Below are positions 6,167-15,595 of a DNA stretch of 64,000 bases, one piece after another (the first letter of the stretch is position 1; each line of letters opens with the position of its first letter). The stretch lies in NCBI RefSeq assembly GCF_000826545.1, contig NZ_CDME01000020.1, positions 1 through 64,000 on the forward strand, written 5' to 3'. The DNA comes from Kibdelosporangium sp. MJ126-NF4 (GTDB taxonomy: Bacteria; Actinomycetota; Actinomycetes; Mycobacteriales; Pseudonocardiaceae). The notes beneath the pieces were generated by a model. It did no database searches, was not told the origin of the DNA, and worked only from the letters and a program-made list of their open reading frames with translations. The translations under genes were made by a program, and so were the position numbers.

Positions 6167-8926
6167 ATGCCGTCGTTGTCCCGCCGCACCCTGCTCACCG
6201 GCGCCGCCGCTGCCGCAGGCGCCACCCTCCTCACCGACCACACTGCTCTCGCGGCGCCGAGACCGGTCGCGTACCAGCGGCTCAGACCCGGAGCGATCCG
6301 ACCGACCGGCTGGCTCGCCACCCAGCTCGACCGTCAACTCACCGGCCTCAACGGCCGTTTCCAGGAGTTCTCCCACTACCTGCGCTTCAACGAGAACGGC
6401 TGGGTCCGGCCGGAACTCGGCGGCTGGGAGGAGGTGCCGTACTGGCTTCGCGGGTACGGCGACCTCGGCTACGTCACCGGCAACAGCCGCGTCCTCAACG
6501 ACACCGAGCGCTGGATCAACGCCGTGCTGGCGACGCAGGCATCGGACGGCTACTTCGGGCCCGTGCAGCACCGCACCTCGCAGGACGGCATCGCCGACCT
6601 CTGGCCGCACATGCCGATGCTGCACGCTTTGCGCTCCTGGGCGGAGTACCGGGACGATCCTCGAGTTGAGAGCGCTCTCACGCGCTATTTCCAGTTCATG
6701 GCACGGCAACCGGACGCCGTGTTCGTCAAAGGCTGGGGCAACACGCGCTGGGGCGACACCCTCGACGTGCTGCACTGGTTGCACGCCAGGACCGGTGACC
6801 CGGCGCTGCTCGACCTGAGCACGCGCATCCACCGGCACTCGGCGAACTGGGTGGACAACGTCGCCAGCCTGCACAACGTCAACTTCGCACAGGGTTTCCG
6901 GGAGCCCGCGCAGTACTGGCTGCTGTCCGGCGATCCCGCGCACCACGATTCGGTCTACCGCGTCTACGACAGGATCATGGCGTCGTACGGCCAGTTCCCC
7001 GGCGGCGGGTTCGCCGGTGACGAGAACGCCCGGCCGGGTTTCGGCGATCCACGACAGGGTTTCGAGACCTGCGGTGTCGTCGAGTTCATGGCCAGCCACG
7101 AACTGCTCACCCGGATCACCGGCGACCCGCTGTGGGCGGACCGGACCGAGGAGCTGGCGTTCAACATGCTGCCCGCCTGCCTTGACCCGCAGGGAAAAGT
7201 GACGCACTACGTGACCAGCGCGAACGGCGTCCAGCTTGACGACTTCGGCAAGACCCGCGGACAGTTCCAGAACGGCTTCGCCATGCAGGCGTACAAGCCC
7301 GGTGTGACCGTGTACCGGTGCTGCCCGCACAACTACGGCCAGGGCTGGCCGTACTACGTCGAGGAAATGTGGCTCACGACAGCCGACGGCGGCATCGTCG
7401 CCTCCCTCTACGGCCCGTCGACCGTCACGGTCGGCTCGACGCGGATCGAACAGCAGACCAGCTACCCGTTCAGCGACACGATCACGTTCCGGTTCGCCCT
7501 CCCCCAGCGTCGGCGTTTCCCGTTCTCGCTGCGGATTCCCGGCTGGTGCGGCAGCCCGCAGCTGACCGTCAACGGCGCCCCGGTCGCCGCACCGGCAGGC
7601 CCGAAGTACACCACCATCACCCGGGCCTGGCAGACCGGCGACGTCGTCCGGCTCCGGCTGCCGATGAGCCCGCGGACCCGGATCTGGCAGAACAAGGCCG
7701 TGTCCGTCGACTACGGCGCCCTGACGTTCGCGCTGCGCATCGAGGAACGCTGGAACCGGTACGCCGGAACGGCCGACTGGCCGGAGTACGAGGTGAAGCC
7801 CGGTTCGGCCTGGAACTACGGGCTGCAACCGAACCAGCAGTTCACCGTCGCCACGGGCGGCAACGTCAACGACCCGTTCACGCTCGCCAACGCCCCGATC
7901 CGGCTCACCGCACGGGCACAGGCGATTCCCGACTGGACGGTCGACAGCGAGAACGTGGTCGGCACGATGAACAGCGGCCCGGTGGCCACGAACGAACCGG
8001 TCCGGCAGGTCACGCTGGTGCCGATGGCCGCGGCCCGGCTGCGGATCACGTCCTTCCCGCAGACCGGCGGCAGCAAGGGCTGGGGCACGCCAGGAGTACT
8101 GTGCCGGGTCCAGAACCTCAACAGCGGCAAGGTACTGGCCATCGACGGGATGTCCACAGCGAACTCGGCCCGGATCGTGCAGTTCGACGACAACGGCACC
8201 GCGGATCACCGCTGGCGGCTGGTGGACGTCGGCAACGGCCAGGTCAAGGTCCGCAGCGAGCACTCCGGCAAGGTCCTCGGCATGGACCGGATGTCGACCG
8301 CGAACTCGGCGCAGGTCGTCCAGTACGACGACAACGGCACCGCCGACCACCGCTGGCAGTTGCTGGACAACGGCGACGGCTGGTTCCGGCTGCGGAACGT
8401 CAACTCGGGCAAGGTGCTCGGCGTCCAGGACATGTCGACCGGGAACTCCGCACGGGTCGTGCAGTTCGACGACAACGGCACCGCGGACCATCTCTGGCGG
8501 ATCGTCCCTGACGGGATCGTGCGGATCCAGAACCTGAACTCCACCAAGGTGCTCGGCGTCGACCAGATGTCCACAGCGGACTCCGCCAGGGTGGTCCAGT
8601 TCGCCGACAACGGCACACGGGACCACGACTGGGAGTTCCTGCCCGACGCGGGCGGCTGGTTCCGGATCCGGAACGCGAACTCGGGCAAGGTGCTCGGTGT
8701 CGACCGGATGTCCACCGCCGACTCGGCCGAGGTCGTCCAGTTCACCGACAACGGCACGGCCGACCACCTGTGGCGGCTGCGGGCCGATGTGGGCAACCTC
8801 TGGCGGCTGCAGAACGCCAACTCCGGCAAGGTGCTGGGCGTCGACCGGATGAGGTACGACGACTCCGCGCAAGTGGTCCAGTTCGCCGACAGCGGCACCG
8901 CTGACCACGTCTGGCGGCTGCTGTGA
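6167..8926 (+). CDS. Secreted GH127-type beta-L-arabinofuranosidase with two beta-trefoil lectin domains
   Basis: This is 919 residues. It has a Tat signal (SRRTLLTGAAAAAG), then a GH127 (DUF1680) catalytic (alpha/alpha)6 domain to about residue 640. Metal and nucleophile residues of the family are visible: E300-T-C302 and the C385-C386 pair in VYRCCPHNYGQGWP, corresponding to the Zn-thiolate site; E286 is a candidate acid/base. From about 646, six 46-residue repeats (NSGKVLGVDxMSTxxSAxVV, QFxDNGTADHxW) make two complete beta-trefoils (ricin-type, CBM13-like), probably binding the substrate polymer. The family removes beta-L-arabinofuranosyl units from plant arabino-oligosaccharides or hydroxyproline-rich glycoproteins. 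It is the first gene of an operon with a GH2 enzyme 42 bp downstream. Confidence 0.9.
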   Translation: MPSLSRRTLLTGAAAAAGATLLTDHTALAAPRPVAYQRLRPGAIRPTGWLATQLDRQLTGLNGRFQEFSHYLRFNENGWVRPELGGWEEVPYWLRGYGDLGYVTGNSRVLNDTERWINAVLATQASDGYFGPVQHRTSQDGIADLWPHMPMLHALRSWAEYRDDPRVESALTRYFQFMARQPDAVFVKGWGNTRWGDTLDVLHWLHARTGDPALLDLSTRIHRHSANWVDNVASLHNVNFAQGFREPAQYWLLSGDPAHHDSVYRVYDRIMASYGQFPGGGFAGDENARPGFGDPRQGFETCGVVEFMASHELLTRITGDPLWADRTEELAFNMLPACLDPQGKVTHYVTSANGVQLDDFGKTRGQFQNGFAMQAYKPGVTVYRCCPHNYGQGWPYYVEEMWLTTADGGIVASLYGPSTVTVGSTRIEQQTSYPFSDTITFRFALPQRRRFPFSLRIPGWCGSPQLTVNGAPVAAPAGPKYTTITRAWQTGDVVRLRLPMSPRTRIWQNKAVSVDYGALTFALRIEERWNRYAGTADWPEYEVKPGSAWNYGLQPNQQFTVATGGNVNDPFTLANAPIRLTARAQAIPDWTVDSENVVGTMNSGPVATNEPVRQVTLVPMAAARLRITSFPQTGGSKGWGTPGVLCRVQNLNSGKVLAIDGMSTANSARIVQFDDNGTADHRWRLVDVGNGQVKVRSEHSGKVLGMDRMSTANSAQVVQYDDNGTADHRWQLLDNGDGWFRLRNVNSGKVLGVQDMSTGNSARVVQFDDNGTADHLWRIVPDGIVRIQNLNSTKVLGVDQMSTADSARVVQFADNGTRDHDWEFLPDAGGWFRIRNANSGKVLGVDRMSTADSAEVVQFTDNGTADHLWRLRADVGNLWRLQNANSGKVLGVDRMRYDDSAQVVQFADSGTADHVWRLL
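8104..8926 (+). repeat. Six in-frame repeats encoding two beta-trefoils
   Basis: Units of about 46 codons share the core NSGKVLGVDxMST and QFxDNGTADHxW. Six copies equal two trefoil domains. High conservation at DNA level between units suggests recent internal duplication. Confidence 0.85.
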
Positions 8927-8968
8927 TCCACGGTCAAGGCTCGTTCCCTGCAACACCGGAGTGACCAC

Positions 8969-11713
8969 ATGTCCAGATCCCTCATCAGCGCGGTCACGGG
9001 CCTGGCGCTCGCGATCACGCTGGTCACAGCGCCGCAGGCGGCCGCGGCCACCTGGGTGCCCAAGACGCCCCCGCTGACCACGCCGTGGACGAGCCAGGTC
9101 TCGCCCACCAACGCGCTGCCGGAATACCCGCGCCCGCAACTGGTTCGCTCGGACTGGCTGAACCTCAACGGTGTGTGGGAGTTCCGGGGCGCCCCGAACC
9201 TCGACACGCCACCGATCGGGCAGACGCTGGCCGAGGGCGTGCTGGTGCCGTACCCGATCGAGTCGGCGTTGTCCGGGATCATGCGGCACGAGGACAGCAT
9301 GTTCTACCGCAGGGCGTTCACTGTTCCGTCCACATGGAACGGCCGCAGGGTGAAGCTGAACTTCGGCGCGGTCACGTGGGAGACCCGGGTCTGGGTGAAC
9401 GGCACCCAGGTCGGCAGGCACACCGGCGGCTACGACGCGTTCACGTTCGACATCACCGACTCCCTGCGCGCGGGCGCCAACGAGATCATCGTGGGCGCGT
9501 ACTCCCCGGTCGACGGCAACACGTTCCCGATCGGCAAGCAGCGCCGCAGCCCGGAAGGGATCTGGTACACCGCCGCCTCGGGGATCTGGCAGACGGTGTG
9601 GCTGGAACCGGTGAACGCCAACAACATCACCCGTCTGGACACGGCGCCGAACCTCGCTGCCGGTGCGCTTGACCTGGCCGTCCAGGGCACAGCCGGGCAG
9701 CAGGTCCGCGCCGAAGTGCTCAGCGGCGGCCAGGTCGTCGGCAGCGCGACCGGCACCACCGGCTCGACCGTCCGGGTTCCGGTGCCGAACGCCCGGCTGT
9801 GGTCGCCGGACGATCCGTTCCTCTACGACCTGCGCGTCACCATGATCAACGGCGGTGACGTGGTGACCGGCTACTTCGGCATGCGCTCGCTGGGCAAGGC
9901 CGTGGTCGGCGGGGTGCTGCGGCCGTTGCTGAACGGGAAGTTCGTGTACCAGCTCGGCACGCTCGACCAGGGCTACTGGCCGGACGGCACGTACACCGCG
10001 CCGACCGACGAGGCGTTGCGCTTCGACCTGGAACGCCAGAAGGCGTTGGGCTTCAACACGGTCCGCAAGCACATCAAGGTCGAACCGGCCCGGTGGTTCT
10101 ACTGGGCCGACCGGCTGGGGCTGATGGTGTGGCAGGACATGCCGTCGCTGCTCAACGTGCGCGAGCCGACGACGCGCAGCCGCGTGAACTACGAGTCGGA
10201 GCTCGGCCGGGTCGTCGACCAGCTCAAGCAGATCACGTCCATCGTGCAGTGGGTGCCGTTCAACGAGGGCTGGGGCGAGTACGACAACGAACGGATCGTC
10301 AACCTGGTCCGGTCCATCGACTCCACCAGGTTGATCAACCACAACTCCGGCTCGAACTGCTGCGACTCGGACGCGGAACCACCCAACGGCGACGTGGTGG
10401 ACGACCACGCCTACCAGATGTCCCCCGGCACCAGGACACCGAGCGCGACCCGGGTCGCGGTGCTCGGCGAGTACGGCGGCCTGGGCCGGGCTGTCGTCGG
10501 GCACGAGTGGCAGCCGGGCGCCGGGTTCGCGTACGGCCCCCTCTTCCCGGACGAGACCTCGCTGACCAACCGCTATGTCGAGATCACCAGGGAGGTCGGC
10601 CGGTTCGTGCAGAGCCGAGGCTTGTCGGGCTCGGTCTACACCGAACCGTACGACGTGGAGAACGAGGTCAACGGGTTCTACACCTACGACCGCCGGGTGC
10701 TGAAGATGACCGAAGCGCGGGTGCGGCAGGTCAACCAGGAGGTACTGGCCAAGGCAGCCGGGACCGAGGTCGGACGTGGCGAGCTCGTCTCGTTGAAGGT
10801 CACCACCACCGGCTACACCGACCGGTACCTGCGCCACCAGAACGGCGTGACGCGGACCGACGTGATCAACGGCGGCAGCCCGGATCTGCTCAAACAGGAC
10901 GGGACGTTCTGGGCCAGGCCCGGCCTGGCGAACGCGTCGTGTCTGTCGTTCGAGTCCCGCAACTTCCCCGGCGAGTACCTGCGACACGCGAACTCGGTGA
11001 TCCGCAAGGATCCCCACGACGGATCAGCGGCGTTCGCGGGCAACGCGACCTTCTGCGCACGCTCCGGTTCCGGCGCGACAGCCCTGGAGTCGCACGACAC
11101 TCCGGGATCGTTCATCCGGCACTACAGCGAGAACGTGTACCTGGCTCGGCAGGGCGGCCCGAACCCGTGGGACACCGCGGCGAGTTTCCCGGCGGACACC
11201 ACGTGGGCTGCCATGATTCCCTTGTGGCGCAGTGGCTCCACGCTTCCGGTGAACACCGTGCGGTCGTTGCGGGTGACCACGCCCGGTTTCACCGACCGCT
11301 TCCTGCGCCACCAGGACAGCCTGGCCAGGACCGACATCGTCAACGGCGGCAGCACGGCGTTGCTGAAGGCCGACGCGTCGTTCACCGTCCGGCCGGGACT
11401 GGCGGACTCCTCCTGCTACTCCTTCGAAGCACGCAACCACCCCGGCAGCTACCTGCGGCACATGGCCTTCCGGGTCCGGCTGAGCGGCTCGGAGAACTCG
11501 GATCTGTACCGGCGGGACGCGACCTTCTGCGCCCAGCCAGGATCGACCGCGGACAGTGTGCGGCTCGCGTCGATCAACGAGCTGGGCACGAATGTCCGGC
11601 ACTACGACTCCGAAGTCTGGGTCGCCTCCAGCGGTGGCCCGCACAAGTATGACAATTCCTGGTCGTACGAGGCGGATGTGAGCTGGTCCGTCACCGCGCC
11701 CTGGGCTCCATGA
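8969..11713 (+). CDS. Secreted GH2 glycoside hydrolase with two AbfB/CBM42-like domains
   Basis: This is 914 residues. A Sec signal peptide (to about AQAAAA, residue 28) is followed by the GH2 jelly-roll sugar-binding domain (NLNGVWEFRG, FYRRAFTVP, VWVNGTQVG), the Ig-like domain and the TIM barrel. Acid/base E433 lies in FNEGWGEYD and nucleophile E501 in VLGEYGG. After about residue 600, two AbfB-like (CBM42) beta-trefoil regions repeat (VTTTGYTDRYLRHQNGVTRT and VTTPGFTDRFLRHQDSLART). CBM42 binds arabinofuranose side chains, matching the GH127 partner, so a beta-galactosidase- or arabinosidase-like role on plant arabinogalactan is likely. The exact specificity is inference. GGAG lies 8 nt before the ATG. 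Confidence 0.88.
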   Translation: MSRSLISAVTGLALAITLVTAPQAAAATWVPKTPPLTTPWTSQVSPTNALPEYPRPQLVRSDWLNLNGVWEFRGAPNLDTPPIGQTLAEGVLVPYPIESALSGIMRHEDSMFYRRAFTVPSTWNGRRVKLNFGAVTWETRVWVNGTQVGRHTGGYDAFTFDITDSLRAGANEIIVGAYSPVDGNTFPIGKQRRSPEGIWYTAASGIWQTVWLEPVNANNITRLDTAPNLAAGALDLAVQGTAGQQVRAEVLSGGQVVGSATGTTGSTVRVPVPNARLWSPDDPFLYDLRVTMINGGDVVTGYFGMRSLGKAVVGGVLRPLLNGKFVYQLGTLDQGYWPDGTYTAPTDEALRFDLERQKALGFNTVRKHIKVEPARWFYWADRLGLMVWQDMPSLLNVREPTTRSRVNYESELGRVVDQLKQITSIVQWVPFNEGWGEYDNERIVNLVRSIDSTRLINHNSGSNCCDSDAEPPNGDVVDDHAYQMSPGTRTPSATRVAVLGEYGGLGRAVVGHEWQPGAGFAYGPLFPDETSLTNRYVEITREVGRFVQSRGLSGSVYTEPYDVENEVNGFYTYDRRVLKMTEARVRQVNQEVLAKAAGTEVGRGELVSLKVTTTGYTDRYLRHQNGVTRTDVINGGSPDLLKQDGTFWARPGLANASCLSFESRNFPGEYLRHANSVIRKDPHDGSAAFAGNATFCARSGSGATALESHDTPGSFIRHYSENVYLARQGGPNPWDTAASFPADTTWAAMIPLWRSGSTLPVNTVRSLRVTTPGFTDRFLRHQDSLARTDIVNGGSTALLKADASFTVRPGLADSSCYSFEARNHPGSYLRHMAFRVRLSGSENSDLYRRDATFCAQPGSTADSVRLASINELGTNVRHYDSEVWVASSGGPHKYDNSWSYEADVSWSVTAPWAP

Positions 11714-11719
11714 CAGTCA

Positions 11720-11767
11720 CACCCCGGCTCACGGCGTCGCCCTCGATGGACGCCGTGAGCCGGGGTG
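11720..11767. terminator. Strong bidirectional terminator
   Basis: A perfect 19-bp stem (CACCCCGGCTCACGGCGTC, 11720-11738, with its complement at 11749-11767) closes a 10-nt loop between the convergent GH2 gene and the 11777-12235 gene. Confidence 0.9.
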
Positions 11768-11776
11768 CGCTCTGGC

Positions 11777-12235
11777 CTAGACCGCCAACAACTTGTCGAA
11801 AAGCGTGCGGTACTTCCGCATCACCACTCTCAACCGCTCGGTGTCGTCGGTCTCCGCTCCGTTGTGCAACTGCTGTCTCTGGTCGTTGAGCTGCGTGGTC
11901 AGCGAATCCACCATGTGGTTCACCAACGTCTCCGCCTCGCGCACGGTGGCACGGGGTTCGTCGACGAAGCCTGCCTGCAGTTCACGCCACTGGACTCGGT
12001 ACCGCTCGACGTCCGTCTCCTCGAAGAGCCTGGTCCGCTCCATGCCTGAGGTCTGACGGTCGGCGACACCCGCTTCCGGCGCACGGGCTTTCTCAGCACG
12101 AGCGTCGGGCTGCCGAGTCTTCGGGGTCGCCTTCTGGGCCGGGCGGTCACGGGGTTCCGTGGTCACCGCTTGTGCTTCGTCGCCGTTCTCCGGGCGCTTG
12201 CCGTGCCTGGAATCGTTGGGACCGAACGAGGTCAT
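11777..12235 (-). CDS. Conserved hypothetical, soluble helical protein
   Basis: This is 152 residues from an ATG overlapping the stop of the upstream gene by 4 bp. The first half is a disordered, charged Ala/Glu/Lys/Arg/Pro region. The second half (from FEETDVERYRVQWRELQAGF) is helical and homologous to the C-terminal domain of the upstream protein (YRREWARIQERFVEAPAESV, AEAERLVNIVV), including the closing MRKYRTLFDKLL versus MVSYRHVVDDLL. The pair therefore arose by duplication and probably interacts. The family is widespread in actinobacteria near stress-response genes, with no known function. Confidence 0.7.
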   Translation of the reverse strand: MTSFGPNDSRHGKRPENGDEAQAVTTEPRDRPAQKATPKTRQPDARAEKARAPEAGVADRQTSGMERTRLFEETDVERYRVQWRELQAGFVDEPRATVREAETLVNHMVDSLTTQLNDQRQQLHNGAETDDTERLRVVMRKYRTLFDKLLAV

Positions 12236-12780
12236 GCGCGTTGAACCGCCTTCCGGGGCTTGTGTTCGAGCAGGTCGTCGACCACGTGCCGATACGAGAC
12301 CATCGCCTGGCGCAGGTCGTCGGTCGAGGCGTCCGAACGCAGCTGGACATCGTGCGCGGACCGGTAGTGCTCGACCGCCCTCGAGTGCTCGACGGACAGG
12401 TCGGCCAGTTGCCTGTCGTAGCCCTCGGCCGGGTATCCGAGATCCGCCACCACGATGTTCACCAGCCGCTCGGCCTCGGCGACCGACTCGGCCGGTGCCT
12501 CGACGAACCGTTCCTGGATGCGTGCCCATTCACGGCGGTACTTCTCGTGGTTCTCGGGTGGGATGGGGTGTAGATCCAACTGGGAGTGTCGCCGTTCGCG
12601 GTCCGCCAGTTCCTTCTCCGCCGCGCGCCGGTCGTCCCTGGACGACACGACGTGCTCGTATTCCGGGCCGAACCGGCGGCGCAGACGTTGGCTGCGCATC
12701 CGCGGCACTAAGAAGAACACAGCGGCGGCGACTACCAGCACCACCACGACAATGATGGCGATAATCGCACCCGTTGACAT
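12232..12780 (-). CDS. Membrane-anchored conserved hypothetical protein
   Basis: This is 182 residues. One N-terminal TM helix (residues 4-26, very Val/Ile-rich) is followed by RMRSQRLRRRFGPEYEHVV and a helical cytoplasmic domain with LADRERRHSQLDLHPIPPE and YRREWARIQERFVEAP. The start is well supported by AAGGAGG upstream. The LRRRFGPEYxRxV...RRxxEKEL signature marks a common actinobacterial family often next to stress or envelope genes. Function is unknown. It is coupled by ATGA to a soluble paralogue of its C-terminal domain and is divergent from the BrkB-like gene, 84 bp away. Confidence 0.75.
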   Translation of the reverse strand: MSTGAIIAIIVVVVLVVAAAVFFLVPRMRSQRLRRRFGPEYEHVVSSRDDRRAAEKELADRERRHSQLDLHPIPPENHEKYRREWARIQERFVEAPAESVAEAERLVNIVVADLGYPAEGYDRQLADLSVEHSRAVEHYRSAHDVQLRSDASTDDLRQAMVSYRHVVDDLLEHKPRKAVQRA

Positions 12781-12864
12781 TCCGACTGCCTCCTTGGGTG
12801 GGAGATATGACCCCAGGGTGCCCTTGGTGATGATCACTACACCCGCGTCGGCGAGAATCGTCGG

Positions 12865-13881
12865 GTGCTCACGCGGCTGCGTAACCGATACGCCTGGTTC
12901 GACCACCTGGTCAGGACGATCGACAGATACGTCGAACACAACGCCTACCAGTACGCGGCCGCCATCACGTACTTCAGCGTTCTGTCGGTCGTGCCGATCC
13001 TGATGGTCGGCCTGTCGGCCGCCGGTTTCGTACTGGCCGACGACGAGGAGATCACCGCGGATCTGCGGATCACCATCGTTCAGGCGCTGCCGTCGGGCCT
13101 CGACACGTTCGCGACCACCACCTACGACGGCGTGATCGCCGGACGTGCCTCGCTCGGTGTGTTCGGTCTGGTGATCGGCCTGTACGCGGGCTGGGGCTGG
13201 ATGAACGCCCTGCGCGACGCGTTGACCGCGATGTGGGAGCTGGAACGGCCCGAGCTGCCGTTCTTCCGCACCATCCTGTGGGACCTGCTGGCGCTGGTGA
13301 GCCTCGCGTTCGCGCTGCTGGTGTCGTTCTCGCTGACCGCCGTGGGCAGCTGGCTCAACAGTTCCGTCCTGGAGTGGACCGGCATGGACGGCCAACCGTG
13401 GGCAGGCACGGTTTTGTCCCTGTTGTCCGTTCCGTTGGCGATTTTCGCGGACTGGCTGGTGTTCCTGTGGGTGCTGGTCCGGCTGCCCCGCGCCAAGGTC
13501 AACATGCGCAAGGCCGTGCGGGGCGCGCTGGCGGCGGCGATCGGCTTCGAGATCCTCAAGATCGGCGCCAACGTGTACCTGAGCCTGCTCGGCCGCTCCC
13601 CCACCACCGCCGCGTTCGGGTCGGTGATTGGTCTACTCGTGTTCATCTACCTCGTCGCGCGACTGTTGTTGCTGGTAGCGGCCTGGATAGCGACCGGCAA
13701 CACCCCCGCTGCCGGTAAGCCGGACGAGCCGTCGGGGTACCTTGGACAGACCACCGCCAGACCCCCGGCGCCGTTGCCGGGGCTGGCGACCGCTGGTTGG
13801 CTGGTGGCGACGGGTGCCGTGGCGGCCCTGTGGCTCCAGCGCGCGTCCCGGCAGAAATCACGCAAGACACGGCCGAAGTAG
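12865..13881 (+). CDS. YihY/BrkB (YhjD-type) inner-membrane protein
   Basis: This is 338 residues from a GTG. It has the family N-terminus (YVEHNAYQYAAAITYFSVLSVVPI) and about six TM helices, with the conserved WGWMNALRDALTAMWELERPELPFF loop between the early helices. The C-terminal tail after the last helix (about residue 275) is Pro-rich and basic. It is predicted to be an inner-membrane protein of unclear transport function; older 'ribonuclease BN' labels for this family are wrong. It is followed after 9 bp by the STAS gene, so the two are probably co-transcribed. Confidence 0.88.
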   Translation: MLTRLRNRYAWFDHLVRTIDRYVEHNAYQYAAAITYFSVLSVVPILMVGLSAAGFVLADDEEITADLRITIVQALPSGLDTFATTTYDGVIAGRASLGVFGLVIGLYAGWGWMNALRDALTAMWELERPELPFFRTILWDLLALVSLAFALLVSFSLTAVGSWLNSSVLEWTGMDGQPWAGTVLSLLSVPLAIFADWLVFLWVLVRLPRAKVNMRKAVRGALAAAIGFEILKIGANVYLSLLGRSPTTAAFGSVIGLLVFIYLVARLLLLVAAWIATGNTPAAGKPDEPSGYLGQTTARPPAPLPGLATAGWLVATGAVAALWLQRASRQKSRKTRPK

Positions 13882-13890
13882 GGAGACAGG

Positions 13891-14280
13891 GTGTCCGACA
13901 ACGACGTGGTCCAGATCCAGCTGGAACGTCATGAGTCGGCGGTGACCGTCGCGCACGTGACCGGCGACATCGACCTGGCGTCGGCCGACACGTTCAGAGC
14001 CGGCCTCGCGGCCAGTGTGGCCAGCGGCGACGACTTCGTGCTCGACCTCGGCGGCGTGACGTTCATGGGCTCGCTCGGTTTCTCCGCGCTGGTCGAGACG
14101 CACCACGAGACCGAGCGGCGCAACATCAGGTGGGCCATTGTCACGGGCAGCTCGCCGGTCAGCCGCCCGCTGAAGATCACCGGGCTTGAGCAGGTCCTGC
14201 CGATCTACTCGACGGTGCCGGACGCGCTGGCCGCGCTGCATGGCATCAACGATGGCGGCGGGATCAGTACGGCTGAATAG
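13891..14280 (+). CDS. STAS-domain anti-sigma factor antagonist-like protein
   Basis: This is 129 residues from a GTG preceded by GGGAGA. A single STAS domain contains [42 protein letters not shown] and a final [18 protein letters not shown]. The SpoIIAA signature FMDSSGL reads FMG60-S61-L62-G63-F here, so the serine normally phosphorylated by the cognate anti-sigma kinase (SpoIIAA Ser58) is replaced by leucine. It may therefore be locked in the unphosphorylated, binding-competent form, or use another switch. The convergent neighbour is a SpoIIE-type phosphatase, the usual enzyme acting on such proteins. Confidence 0.85.
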   Translation: MSDNDVVQIQLERHESAVTVAHVTGDIDLASADTFRAGLAASVASGDDFVLDLGGVTFMGSLGFSALVETHHETERRNIRWAIVTGSSPVSRPLKITGLEQVLPIYSTVPDALAALHGINDGGGISTAE

Positions 14281-15526
14281 CCAGCAGCGCGATGTCGTCG
14301 TGGTCGTTGCCGCCGAGCCACTCCCGCACGCTTGAGTTGATCGTGGCGAGGATCGTGTCGAGCGGGCGGCCGACGCAGCTCGCGAGCAGTTCGTGCAGCC
14401 TGGCCTCGCCGTACATCTCGTCCCCGCTGGGGCCGCCGCGGGCCTCGCTGATCCCGTCGGTGTAGAGCAGGCACACGTCACCGCGGTTGAGCTCGACGGA
14501 TTCCTGGCCGAACTTCGCCGCCGCGGTCACGCCGACCAGCATGCCGGGGATGATCACCTCTTCCACCCGGCCGTCGCGGCGCAGCACCAGCGGGCTCGGG
14601 TGACCGCCGGAGCCGAGCGCCAGACGCATCGTGTCGGCGCCGCGTGCGGTCAGGGAGCCGACGACCAGGCTGGCGAACCGGCTGCGCCCGGTGGCCATCA
14701 GCATCTGGTTGACCAGGTCCAGCAGGCGCTGCGGGTCCTGTTCGACCAGGTGCAACGCGCTGAGGGCGTGCCGGATGCTGCCGGTCAGCGCCGCCGCCTC
14801 CGGCCCGTTCCCGCACACGTCGCCGAGCAGGAACAACAGCGTCCCGTCCGAACGCGGGTGCACGTCGTAGAAGTCCCCGCCGACCTTCAGCGGGCCGTCC
14901 GCGGGCCGGTAGAGCGCGGCCATCCGCGCGCCGGGGACCGTCGGCAGTTCGGCCGGGTGCAGCGTGGTCTCCAGGCCTTCGATCGCGGCGCGCTGCCTGC
15001 CGTGCTCAGCGGCGGCACCGAGAGCGGCTCCGGCCCGTGTCGCGAACTCGCACACGACGTGCCGGTCCGGCTCGGCCAGCGTCTCGCCGCGCGCCAGGAT
15101 CAACACGCCGGGCGTGTCGTTGGCGGCGACCAGCGGCACCACGCAGACCTCGGGATGATCGAGCAGCACGTCACGCAACGCGCCGGGGATGGCCTCGACC
15201 TCGGTACGTGGCACCTGCCGGACGGTCGACTGGGTCGCGAACATGGCCCTGGCCAGCACCGGAGCCGCCGACGGAGTCAGCCGCCTGACCTTGCCGTGGC
15301 TCGCGCGGCCGTCCAGGACATGGCACCACCACTCCCAGCGGCCACGGGACGCGGGCAGCAGCACGACCGCGCGTTCGGCCAGCACAGGACTGGCCAACTC
15401 CGCGACGATGGTCGCGGTGGCGTCGATGTTCATGCTGCCGCAGAGTCTGCCGCCCACCTCGGCGAGGAAGGCGGCGTCACCCTGCCGGGCAACGGCCGGA
15501 TGGGCCGATGCCGCTGCATCGGTCAT
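14264..15526 (-). CDS. PP2C-type (SpoIIE/RsbU) phosphatase with N-terminal sensor region
   Basis: This is 420 residues from ATG 15526. Residues about 20-190 form a GAF-like sensor ([39 protein letters not shown]). Residues about 205-420 form the SpoIIE PP2C domain with metal-binding [26 protein letters not shown], the [10 protein letters not shown] segment, [12 protein letters not shown] and the terminal [11 protein letters not shown]. It is predicted to dephosphorylate a STAS-domain anti-anti-sigma factor. The convergent STAS gene overlaps its 3' end by 17 bp, but that protein lacks the usual serine, so the true substrate may be elsewhere. It is divergent from the tandem-HAMP kinase. Confidence 0.9.
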   Translation of the reverse strand: MTDAAASAHPAVARQGDAAFLAEVGGRLCGSMNIDATATIVAELASPVLAERAVVLLPASRGRWEWWCHVLDGRASHGKVRRLTPSAAPVLARAMFATQSTVRQVPRTEVEAIPGALRDVLLDHPEVCVVPLVAANDTPGVLILARGETLAEPDRHVVCEFATRAGAALGAAAEHGRQRAAIEGLETTLHPAELPTVPGARMAALYRPADGPLKVGGDFYDVHPRSDGTLLFLLGDVCGNGPEAAALTGSIRHALSALHLVEQDPQRLLDLVNQMLMATGRSRFASLVVGSLTARGADTMRLALGSGGHPSPLVLRRDGRVEEVIIPGMLVGVTAAAKFGQESVELNRGDVCLLYTDGISEARGGPSGDEMYGEARLHELLASCVGRPLDTILATINSSVREWLGGNDHDDIALLAIQPY

Positions 15527-15573
15527 CCCGCACCTCGCTGACGCTTCGGCAACTACGTCCTTACCGTAACCGT

Positions 15574-15595
15574 AGCGCCTGCCCACACAGGCGCT
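15574..15595. promoter_or_regulatory. Perfect 8-bp inverted repeat in kinase/phosphatase divergent region
   Basis: AGCGCCTG (15574-15581) and CAGGCGCT (15588-15595) flank a 6-nt centre, 56 bp before the preferred kinase GTG and 48 bp from the phosphatase ATG. It is a likely shared operator, or a hairpin in the kinase leader. Confidence 0.35.

Noticed and set aside
8104..8926. CRISPR-like or satellite repeat
   Set aside because: The periodicity is of protein-coding repeats (138 bp, in frame, beta-trefoil units), not spacer-repeat architecture.
6065..11017. 1650-codon open frame on the minus strand
   Set aside because: It is antisense to the GH127 and GH2 genes, which have clear catalytic motifs. 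The translated sequence is low-complexity Arg/Val/His/Asp-rich, a usual artefact of GC-rich coding strands.
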